A stretch of 64,000 bases of DNA from Culex pipiens pallens (taxonomy: Eukaryota; Arthropoda; Insecta; Diptera; Culicidae), in contig NC_068939.1 in NCBI RefSeq assembly GCF_016801865.2, forward strand, positions 156,680,240 through 156,744,239. Reading direction: 5' to 3'. A model generated the notes under the pieces. The model was not told the DNA's origin and made no database searches. It worked only from the letters and a program-made list of their open reading frames with translations. Shown here piece after piece: positions 55,077 to 64,000 of the stretch. Positions within the stretch are counted from its first letter, which is position 1. Every line of letters begins with the position of its first letter. The position numbers and the translations under genes were made by a program.

Positions 55077-58000
55077 ATGAAGCTCATAGAGAAGGTGTTC
55101 AACCCGACGGGGAAGAATCATGTCGGAACGTTGATCTTCTTCCACGGGTCAGGTGGGTGTTTGGTTTGCTGCGATTGCAAATTTGAATTCCGTCCCCCCC
55201 CCGAGAACTAGGTGATGGTTATGTAAAATTTTAAGCTCGATTAAGGTCAAGTGTCGTGTGCGCTGTATATTCGTTCTGCTTTCTAGGTGACACCGGCAAC
55301 GGACTAACGGAATGGTTACGATTTTTGCTGGGCAAAGATCTGGAGTTCCCGCACATTAAGATTATAATTCCGACGGCACCGGTTCAGCCGTACGCGCCAA
55401 TGGGCGGTGAAAATTCAAACGTTTGGTTCAACCGGAAGCGCATCGAGATGGACTGTCCGGAGATTCGAACGTCACTGGCCTCGATATACGACACGGTGAA
55501 CGAGATTCTGAAGCGGGAGACGTCCCAGGGCGTTCCGGCCAATCGGATCATCGTTGGTTAGTCCGGAGGAAATTTTAGAGTATTTTTTCTAGAATAAAAA
55601 TATATCTAAATTGCACTTTTAGGCGGGTTTTCCATGGGTGGTGCACTAGCGTTGCACACGGCGTATCACCTGAACAGGGATTTGGCGGGTGCGTTCGCGA
55701 TTTCGTCCTTCCTGAACACCGGTTCCATCGTGTACGATTCGCTGGGATGTGTAACGGAAGACGAACGGCTTCCGGATTTGCTCATGTTCCACGGAGAGCG
55801 GTGAGTATCGAACGTTTTTTTTGTCCTTTTTTGTGGGTGGGGAGACTTGATTTTTGGATCGCACATATCTCTCTAAATTTATCACAAAACTCTGAACTTT
55901 TTGCATAAGTTGATAGACTAACACGGGTTTTTGTTCAAAAAGTTCATTGAGTCAAATTTTTGATTTTCGGTAAGTTACCTTAAACCGGGGTGACTTTGAT
56001 AGGTTTAAGATTTTTCCGCAAAATGAAGTGTACAAATTAAATACGGTATGGAATCATACTGACCGTTGTAGAGAAGTGTTCAAAGTACTTGTAGAAAAAG
56101 TGTTCATAAAATTTTGAAAAGTTTAAATAATTAGTTAACTATAATTTAAAAAAAGATGAATAGTATTATTTTAATATTCTCAAAGTGTCATTATTTTTCC
56201 ATGAACATGAATTTGAATCGTAAAACAGATTGCATTTTCGGATTCTTTGGACAATTTGTCTTTAGAAGAAGATAACATAAATTTGTAAATTATAAATATT
56301 ATGTGTTTTTGAAACAAAATTAAAAAAAATCACCAAATTTATAGGGGAACATCCATAAACCACGTGGACACTTTTTTGAAAACTCAGACTCCCTCTTTCT
56401 CTCCCCTTTTGTATGGAGCGAGGATTTTAAAAAAAGCAATATGAATCGATAATTTTATGATGAAAACTGGTTTCAACAAATTTCAAGCAAAAAGCTGACT
56501 TTTTAATAATTTTACCTAAAATTTATATGTATTTTGTTTAACAGCTTATAAACTTAGTAAACTAAATATATATACATCGATTTTTTTTTAAACTATATTA
56601 GCAACCTTAGTGATGGTACATTTGACGGAAAAATAAAATTTGATCACCTTAAATCAGATTCTAACTAGAAAAACTATGACCCCACCCCATTTACGTGAAA
56701 TATCTTTTATCATTAACATTAAATAAACATTTTGACTACCTTGGTCGATGCAAATAGGGGAAATTCTCGTATGTTTGGCAGGTTAAGCACTTGCTCCTAA
56801 CTCCATCCGATTTGCTGATTTCCACTATTTAAACAACTAATTTTGCAAAACTTATGATAGAAACTTGCTTGCTCACTTCTTATTGAGCTATTTATCACTC
56901 GATTTCAGTTGAAAACGCTTTTAATTAGCTTTAATTGAATGTCAAAGTTCTGACCTGTCAACATTAGAGGCACGCTGGAATTAGATGCTGTTCCCCTACT
57001 TATTTATATATCTTACAAAATGTTTTAAAATAATATCTAATGCACACAATAAAAATTACAATATAGGAAAAAATAGTTTCCATTCTTCGATTTTCTTAAA
57101 AAAAAGTTTATGAAGCAAATATTTTTGCCCCCCTAATTTCTTGATTTTTGTTTTATATTTTGAAAATTATTGGCAGACATTTTTGAACGATTTTGCAAGC
57201 AAAATTATGTCCGTGAAAGTTATTTAAAAAAAATCTTGCTAATTTTTATTTTTTCAAGTTTCCCCGAATATCTATAATAAAATGAAAACGCAGTAAAAAC
57301 TGTAACAATTTTAAATATAGTTTTTTGTACATTTGTTCCTTATAATCCAAGTTTTTTTAAAAAGAAATCTCATTTTTTTACGAAAAGGTACATTTTGCTT
57401 TCTGCTGTCAAATTTTGCCATAAAATAATTGGTTCTGAAAAATATTAATTGAGAATAATAGATAGAATCAAATTCAAGCAAATATAACGGTTTAAATGAT
57501 TTGGGAATGAAATGATATTTATATTTGAAAAACACAAAAGCAAAATCCAAATACAGTTCGATACTCGATTATCCGAAAGGTTTGTATAGGACTTCGAATA
57601 ATTAGGGTCTGAGATTTTCAAAAGTTGTCCACGCTTTATACAAAAAAGATTTTTGGACGTGGTTTATGGATGGTCCCTATCCGAAGTGAAATTTTATTAA
57701 GGCCTTTCGATAATCGAGTCTAGACTGTAATATGCTGAATAAGCAACATTTGATTGTAAATAAATGTTTCTTATTACATTTTCGTTATAAAATATGAAAA
57801 TATTTTATAAACCTCTTTTTTTATAATTTAGAAACTCAACTTATTTATTCAATATCCCATGAACAGCCAAAAAGTCCAGTCATCCAACAATTTTCAAAAG
57901 CTGGAAGTTGGACAGTCCAAATATTCTTTGAAAATTAGTATTTATTGGCTCGACTTTGTACGGCTTGCGGTTCCAGAGCTATTGCAATTTGGAATTGTAG

Positions 58001-58764
58001 GATTTACAAAAAAATGATCTTAAAAGGTGATTTGGCCTAGGAGAAACCAAATGTTTTGGCAGTTTTCGCAAAAGTTAAAAAAAAAACTTTTTTGAGAACG
58101 GCTCATAAAGCTTGCCTCGTTACAAAAGAAATGTGATCATTTGAGCTTCCAACCAAAGATACTAAGAAAATTTAAAAGTATAGCTGATCAAAGAAAACTT
58201 TCTTCAAAATTTGAAGGGGTTGAGTTCAAAGTTGAAAATAACGTTTAATATTTTTTCAGGACGTAACATATCCAAAAATGGTAAATATCTTTTAACATGA
58301 TTCTGATAAATGATTTTTAGAAAAAAAAGAAAAAAAAAAACAAATGGACCACCACCATGCGTCTCCAGCAAAATGTAATGAAAACTCACTTCGATTGAGA
58401 AGCATGGTACTTCTAGTTCGATTTTTATATCCAAATGTAGTTGAGTTGAATTAATTATTATTGTTTACAAATATATAAATTTATTTTTTAGCTATTTTTC
58501 AAAATATAATTTGTACTATATTAACTGTTCCTAAAAATATGTAATTACAATACAATTTTCCCTTCCCATAGCGACACCCTGGTGCCGATCGAGTGGGGCC
58601 AAACGACGTTCGACGAGCTGGCCAAGCTGGGCGTCCGCGGCCAGTTTGTGCCGAACCGGAACGCGCTGCACGAGATCAAAAAGGAGCAGCTGATGCGGGT
58701 GATCGAGTGGATAAACAAGCTTATTCCGGAACCGCGAGACGAGTCGTCGCCTAGCAAATTGTGA
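55077..58764 (+). CDS. LYPLAL1: Lysophospholipase-like 1 / acyl-protein thioesterase family hydrolase, complete
   Basis: An alpha/beta-hydrolase of the acyl-protein thioesterase group, which cleaves acyl esters or thioesters such as palmitate on proteins; the LYPLAL1 branch prefers shorter acyl chains. Exons: 55077-55152, 55287-55556, 55623-55800, 58572-58764; phases 1, 1 and 2 agree. The product is 238 aa, the usual family length. Visible features: an oxyanion-side strand LIFFHGSGDTGNG (~residues 20-32), nucleophile elbow GGFSMGG (Ser near 121), acid Asp in HGERDTLVP (~176) and His in NALHEIKKEQL (~214). The NVWFNRKRIEMDCPE stretch is closer to LYPLAL1 than to APT1/APT2. The start codon follows GAAATT and precedes a short N-terminus without signal peptide, so cytosolic. 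Intron 3 is 2.8 kb and holds a pogo-like MITE. A poly(A) signal AATAAA lies at 58824-58829. Confidence 0.93.
55801..58571 (+). other. Third intron of LYPLAL1 with dispersed repeats
   Basis: A/T-rich, donor GAGCG|GTGAGT, acceptor CTTCCCATAG. Contains CATCCATAAACCACGTGGAC at ~56350 (family also at 11771), a copy of the same motif inverted at ~57655, and a pogo-like MITE at 57554-57727. Short ORFs are not supported. Confidence 0.6.
57554..57727. mobile_element. Pogo-like MITE (174 bp) carrying a second repeat motif
   Basis: TA flanks (57552-57553, 57728-57729) enclose CAGTTCGATACTCGATTATCC and GATAATCGAGTCTAGACTG. Inside lies GGACGTGGTTTATGGATGGTCC, the inverted form of the repeat seen at 11771 and 56350, so two repeat families are combined here. 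Confidence 0.7.
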
Positions 58765-58823
58765 TTGCGATTAGATTGGCCTGCTTAGTTGAAGCGAGAG
58801 GACTTTTAGAGGGTTGGCTTTTG

Positions 58824-58829
58824 AATAAA
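58824..58829 (+). terminator. Poly(A) signal of LYPLAL1
   Basis: AATAAA 60 bases after the stop codon, followed by a GTTTTTTTTTT-rich downstream element. A short 3' UTR fits this gene. Confidence 0.65.
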
Positions 58830-59299
58830 AGACTTGTTTTTTTTTTCTACTCAAAAAGGTCTGGTTTTATTCCACAAGTGCAACAATGTACGGAGACGAG
58901 ACTCGCTGCTATCAGTTGTGCACGAAGACTGTCAACACAGCTCTAATAAATCTTATCTCAAATTGGTAATGTTGTCTCGACACTGTTACTCTTGTCTCGA
59001 CTGTGTTGGACAACGTGACTGCTGTAGAGAGAACCGGTAGTGTATCGATGTGTTTGCTCTGTTGTGGTTCTGTAGATTCGTTGTTGTATTACTGTCCAAA
59101 CGTCCTTCAAGACAATAACCGAAGTAGTCGATGCGACTGAAATTTGTTCAGCAAGCAGTGAGCGTGTGTTACTGAAGCAGACCGGTCAACGACGCCTACT
59201 GCGTCAGATCACACATCCAAAAATTCATTCATGTTTTTTTTTCTTTTGTCGGTTTGTCTGTTTGAACCTTGTGTGTCTGTTCTGCTATACACAGTAATA

Positions 59300-59702
59300 C
59301 AGCTGTGAGCTGCGACCAAGTGTTGGTATTGTGACATCACAGCCTTCTTGCTGAACTACGAGCGTTCGATTCTGCGCACCGAACACCGAACAGCTGTTCA
59401 ATGGTGGACGGACGCTTGCTGCGATTACAACTGTGTGCATATCGTGCCAAAGTTATTCATTTCGTGAGATTTTTGTTGTGATTATTCTGGCCTGGTGTTC
59501 TACCGATTTATTACCTGTGCCCACTCACCGCCGGGCCCAGCAGTTGTCAAGTAGACAAACATGTGCTGAACCGCTGTGCACATCGCAAATCTTGACGAAC
59601 CGTGAGTTGAACACAGTTCGGAGTGACAAGTCGCGAGAAGCGGAACAAAACTGTTGTGACAAGTTATCTTTCGTGATAAGGCCAATATATCTGCGCGCTG
59701 GG
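59300..59702 (+). promoter_or_regulatory. Candidate untranslated first exon of a gene to the right
   Basis: 58900-59760 is less AT-rich than its surroundings and has no long ORF. It ends in a strong splice donor CTGGG|GTAAGTATAG-like sequence (GT at 59703-59704). No + strand coding exon with a matching acceptor was found in the remaining 4.3 kb, so the gene body would be beyond the window. Left boundary is arbitrary; this is inference. Confidence 0.3.
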
Positions 59703-59704
59703 GT

Positions 59705-62165
59705 AAGTATAGGATGGCTTCGTTCAAGTGAAACCTCTTCTAATTAAGACCGATACCGAGCTAAACCCGCAGCTTCGACGAGTTCCCCCTCATCAGCAAA
59801 CCAAACTAAAGTGGGGGCGATTGAGTTTATTGACCTAGTTTCAAATATTTATATTTACATGTAGGCTTTCGATAGGCTGGTAGAAAGAGCGAACGTATAC
59901 GCAAGTTCTACGACGACGGCATAAACAATACAAATGGCGCGTATTTTGAGGGGGTTGAAAAATCGCAGCTCGTTGCACGTGCGCGCTCGCTCAAGTGGAA
60001 CAGAAAGCAGGCTGTCTAAACTAAATCAGATGACTAAGCGTCTGGGTTAGTAGATAAGAACCGTTTAATTGCAAAAAGTGAAAGAAATTAGACGCTGCAT
60101 GTCATGACTTTCTCAATGAACATGATTTGTAATAAGAAAACGGAATAATTTTCAACTTAATACTGATAACATCTGTCTGTGAATATAAATTCTTAAGTGT
60201 TTAAAAAAAAAATATTGCTTCATGTTTCAATATTGTCTATTTTCAGTTTCAGGTTTATTTGTATTTTTACGAATTATTTAGAACAATCCCAGGTCAAAAC
60301 AGGAATTTTAGATGCTTTTATCTCGACCCTCTCCAATTTCTGTGAAACTTTGTAGACATGTTATCCTTGGCTTATATATGCCATTTTTGTGTACACAGAA
60401 AAAAATAATGTAAATTTGGAAGCTGTAATTTTGGAAGGTTGAATATTACCTCTTTTATGATGTAATTTTACCTCAATTTAGACTGAAAAAGTGACATTAC
60501 AACAGAAAAGTGGTAAAATTACACATTTCCAGTGGTAAAATTACACCTTTTTCTGACTTAAAAGATGTACCCCTTCCCAGATGTAATATTACCATGATTT
60601 TTTTTTCTGTGTATATGAAACCAGTTGCATTCGATAATGACATTTGAAAAAAGAGTAAGTGTTTTAAATATTTTTGTAGTTTAAATATCGCTATAGAGGA
60701 AATAAACCCATTTTAAGCCTAATAAGCGGTCTTGTTTGAATGATGTTGGATAATCTGGAGTGTTCCTTGAAATTCAGTAAAACCAAGTACACCAACGAGT
60801 AGAGCAACTTTTTGAGAACATTTCTGTTTATTTTCACTTTTATTAAAAGTTATGCTATTTCTTTTACAAGCATTTTAAAAAAATATTTCAAAACCGCATT
60901 CTAATCAATCGTGTGCATTGGGCCACGCCCATTTTTGTATTTTCAGCTTAGTTCTTTTTTTCTTCCAACGCTCGTTTGGGTCTGCTTCGTGCTGCCAAAA
61001 TTAATTAAATTTTGAGCGAACACTCACGAAAAGTAGCATTTATAGAGAAAGTTTCCTGGCAACACCACAAGCGCTGCTGGTGGTGTTGGTGGCCACCCTT
61101 TGTTCTTTATTTGCCTTTGCCTCTCGCTCGGTTTTCTTCAGGCTTCGCTTGGAATGGGTCATCAAGATTGAAACGTCAAAAGACTTGGCGCGTTTGTTTT
61201 TTTGATGGCGCTTGCTAATTATTTACATGTTTCGGGATTATTTTTCAAGTGAGTGACTAAGTAACGGTCAAAAGAACATGTTGCCGGTAGTTGGAAGCAA
61301 TTTTATATCTTAAGCGCTTTGAAATCGTTAGCGCAAGTGAAAGGATATTGATGGCGACTTTCGTTAAGCAGTTAACCTCTGATCTTGCGTGTGGATGTGT
61401 GTGCCACCAAAATGATGAGAAATGGTCTCGCAAAATAGAAATTATGATCAAAAGTGCATTAAATTTGATCTTTTTGGCCAGTAAGTGGCATACATTTGCG
61501 TGCTTACTCGAGGCGGTGCTGTTGCTGGTAAGTTTACAGCCTAAATAGTATTTTTGGAGCTTTAATCGAGCATCAAACTCTCCATATGACGAAGATAGGT
61601 GTTTGATTAGAAAGGGTATATTTCCCCTATCTCGAAGCCGTTGCATTGTATCAAAAAGTGGTCAAAGACGAACTTGTAGGAAATTTGAAAAAATACACTG
61701 AAAGAAAAAAACATGCCACTTTTATGAGATTTTTTAATTTTTAAGTTGAAAAGTCAAATTTAAGGGTGAGACCGTTTTTTTTCTTTATTAATTTTTGAGG
61801 CTTTTGCCTTAGATGTTACAAAAAGACTCATTAAAAATGTAAAATGTAGAAATGTAAATCTCCTATAAAAGTAGCATTTGCTAAAACTGTTTTTTTTTAT
61901 GTGCTCTAAACGTCAACATTTTCAAAAACCAAACGCGGGAATCAATTCTCCAGACAATTTTGCATAAAAGTCTCCATGTTGACATAAGAAAATAAAAATC
62001 ATATTTTTTCATGATTCGATTATTTGAAGTTTCTCAAAAACCTTTTAATAAATATCGGATCATCGAGTTCCAAAATTGTACAACCATTACATTGAAGATG
62101 ATTACAAAAATGTTGTTGTAATTCCAATTTTAAGATACAAGACATATTGAAGGTTGAAATCATGG
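59705..62165. other. Spacer or intron, with one small MITE
   Basis: No gene supported. A MITE lies at 60393-60612. A pogo-like fragment (GATTCGATTATTTGAAG, CGGATCATCGAG) lies at ~62012-62075. Short ORFs near 61012-61646 resemble no known family. Confidence 0.4.
60393..60612. mobile_element. ~220-bp MITE with ACACAGAAAAAAAT ends
   Basis: ACACAGAAAAAAAT at the left is matched by ATTTTTTTTTCTGTGT at the right. Inside, the motif GTAATTTTACC / GGTAAAATTAC recurs in both orientations (~60469, 60511, 60532). A single similar end (ACACTGAAAGAAAAAAAC) occurs at ~61695. Non-coding. Confidence 0.7.
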
Positions 62166-62169
62166 TTGT

Positions 62170-62290
62170 TAATCGATAGAATTATCGTCGATAATATTAT
62201 TAATAGTATCGTAATGGTTATCGTTATCGTTATTTCGATAATTTTATCGGCGATAATCTTATCGCCGATAACGAACGATAACTTATTTTT
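62170..62290. repeat. TATCG-rich simple repeat
   Basis: Dense ATCGATA, TTATCGT, CGATAAT and TTATCGGCGATAA words, many self-complementary, over ~110 bases. Related words recur at 63680-63725 and at the very end (CTCGATAATTTTATC), so this may be part of the ends of a larger element crossing the window edge. Confidence 0.55.
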
Positions 62291-62379
62291 AAAATCTTTC
62301 TTAAATTGACTTTATCCATCATTATCATGTTAAATTTTCAATGCATTCGCCTAGAATTTTTTGATAATGTAGTGAATTT

Positions 62380-63360
62380 CAAAGCATAAATTCTAAAATT
62401 TACACAAAATACCGTATTTTTTTTAAAGTGCTCAATTTTTCTAATTTGCAATATGGGTTTCAAACGATTTGAAATTTTGCATGCATGCATGCATTTTCAC
62501 TGTTTTAGAGTTTTTTGAATGAAATACTCAAATTTTCACAAAATACCGTATTTTCTCGAAAATACTAAAAAAAATATTCCCATATGGGTACCAAACTATT
62601 CGAAATTTTGAATGCATTTTCACTGTTTGAGAATTATTTGAATGTAATACTGAAATTTTCACAAAATACCGTAGTTTTTTAAAAGCACTAAAATTTTCAT
62701 AATTTGCAATATGGGATATTTTATCTGCTTTTTTACTGTTTTAGAGTTTTTTGAATGTAATGCTCAAATTTACACAAAATTACAGTATTTTCTCTAAAAT
62801 ACTATTTTTTTATAGTTCGCAATATCAAACGATTCGAAATTTTGCATACATTTCCACTGTTTTTGAGTATTTAGAATGAAATATTCAAATATTATTTCAA
62901 ATTTTTAGATAATATCTGAAAATTTTAGTAAAAGTTTGAGTATTTTCGAGAAAATACGGTATTTTGTGAAAATTTTAGTACTTCGTTCAAAAATCTCTAA
63001 AACAGTTAAAATACATGCCAAATTTCGAATCGTTACCCCTTATTGCGAATCATAAAATATGAGTTTTTTTTCGAGAAAATACGGTATTTTGTGAAAATTT
63101 TAGTTTTTTATTCATAAAACTCAATACCAGTTAAAAAAACATGCAAAATTTTGAATCATTTGATACCCATATTGCAAATTATATGAATTTGAGTATTTTC
63201 GAGAAAATAGGTATTTTGTGAAAATTTGAGTATTTCATTCAAAAAACTCTAAAACAGTTAAAATACATGCAAAATTTTGAATCGTTTGATACCCATATTG
63301 AGGATGATAAAAAAAATATAATTTTCGAGAAAATAAGGTATTTTGTCAAAATTTTAGTTG
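62380..63360. repeat. Second mirror-image tandem array (degenerate, ~110-135-bp units)
   Basis: Direct units are marked by ACAAAATACCGTATTTT at ~62404, 62538, 62661 and 62774, with GCAATATGGG and CACTGTTTTAGAG between. Then inverted units are marked by GAAAATACGGTATTTTG at ~62950, 63075, 63205 and 63330, with CTCTAAAACAGTTAAAATAC. Four units run each way around ~62890. More diverged than the 143-bp array at 4288-6205 but of the same architecture. Confidence 0.75.
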
Positions 63361-64000
63361 TCTGTGTACACTTACTGAGGTTGCGACTCAGAACTTGTAC
63401 ACAGCCAAATTAGAAGGTTAAAAGACTTGATCACACACGTACGCTTTCTCATATGGCCCTTTCGCTGACTTAGTTTCCGTCCTTTTCAAACTTCTTCTAA
63501 GACACTAGTCATCTATCCACCTATCAGTTTCATTTCTTTCTTCTAATTTGTGAGTTTAATTTCACCGAAAACTACCGATAAAAGCCCGTAAATTAAAATT
63601 TTAGTAAGGCCGTTGCAAATATTTTTTGAAGTTTATGTTCCTCGATTTTAGTCAATTTTAGAAATATAATAAATATAAGTTATTAGAATTATCGGAATTA
63701 CGATAACGATGGAACTATCGTTATGGTTATTGTCCGTTTCTCTTAAAGGTAGACGCCGCGCGGCAATTCAGAATGCGCCGCAGACATTGTTGCCAGCGAT
63801 TTTCTGCACTTTTGGTGCAGTAAAAAACATACCCGGCAACAATGCCAGGCGATTCGAAGAAGAAGATCAACAAAAACAAAACGCACAGTATGGGATTTGA
63901 CAGCGCGCATTTGCCGAAAGTGCGGCGCGTCGTTTCGAGGCTGGTTTGCCGCGTGTCTTTTTCGGGAATACGCGCAATATCAAACCTCGATAATTTTATC
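63361..64000. other. Unassigned right end
   Basis: 63710-63960 is GC-richer (GCCGCGCGGC, GCGCCGCAG, GTGCGGCGCG), with a 63-codon ORF that resembles nothing known and a short inverted match between GACATTGTTGCC and GGCAACAATGCC (63784-63852). It may belong to an element or to the promoter of a gene to the right. Nothing firm. Confidence 0.3.

Overview
The window looks like nuclear DNA of a culicine mosquito, most likely Culex. The basis is the set of encoded proteins, spliceosomal GT-AG introns that are often about 60 bp, AT-rich spacers, and dense small DNA transposons (TTAA- and TA-flanked MITEs) plus a tRNA-derived SINE. The species is inferred; no database search was possible.

Four protein-coding genes are supported, all on the + strand. 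(1) 7658-7889 is the last coding exon of TCTP (translationally controlled tumour protein); its earlier exons were not found, so the upstream intron is at least 7.6 kb. (2) 27329-29704 is a complete FAD-dependent mitochondrial glycerol-3-phosphate dehydrogenase in four coding exons, 727 aa, with two C-terminal EF-hands. (3) About 36.8-51.7 kb holds a glutamine-rich Sp1/Sp4-type zinc-finger factor, probably orthologous to Drosophila Spps. It has eight coding exons from ATG 41156 to TAG 50264 (1099 aa), a second possible start at 37409, and an in-frame, coding-like 24-codon stretch directly after the TAG. (4) 55077-58764 is a complete lysophospholipase-like 1 / acyl-protein thioesterase family hydrolase, four exons, 238 aa, with an intact Ser-Asp-His triad. 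Two further stretches (about 21.65-21.96 kb and 59.3-59.7 kb) look like untranslated first exons ending in good splice donors. The first may belong to the glycerophosphate dehydrogenase gene, the second to a gene beyond the right edge.

Most of the rest is repeats. 1-3471: nested inverted repeats. 4028-6462: a TA-flanked foldback element holding two mirror-image arrays of seven 143-bp units each. 9.6-10.8 kb: a piggyBac-like MITE interrupted by a near-perfect palindrome, with two uninterrupted relatives at 16.1 and 23.9 kb. 12.0-13.2 kb: a SINE split by a 0.9-kb TA-flanked element; an unsplit copy lies at 31.4 kb. A roughly 430-bp family occurs four times (17.1, 20.6, 25.3, 31.7 kb). Pogo-like elements with ends reading CAGTCCAGACTCGATTATCC or similar occur at several places. 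19.2-20.3 kb: an element with GAGCGTCC ends. 45.8-46.0 kb: an 8-bp microsatellite. 62.4-63.4 kb: a second, more degenerate mirror-image tandem array.

The four genes do not form a pathway; they are ordinary housekeeping or regulatory genes separated by transposon-rich spacers. The best candidates for something undescribed are the mirror-symmetric foldback array at 4-6.5 kb, the possible stop-codon readthrough of the Sp factor, and the long hairpin at 36.5 kb.
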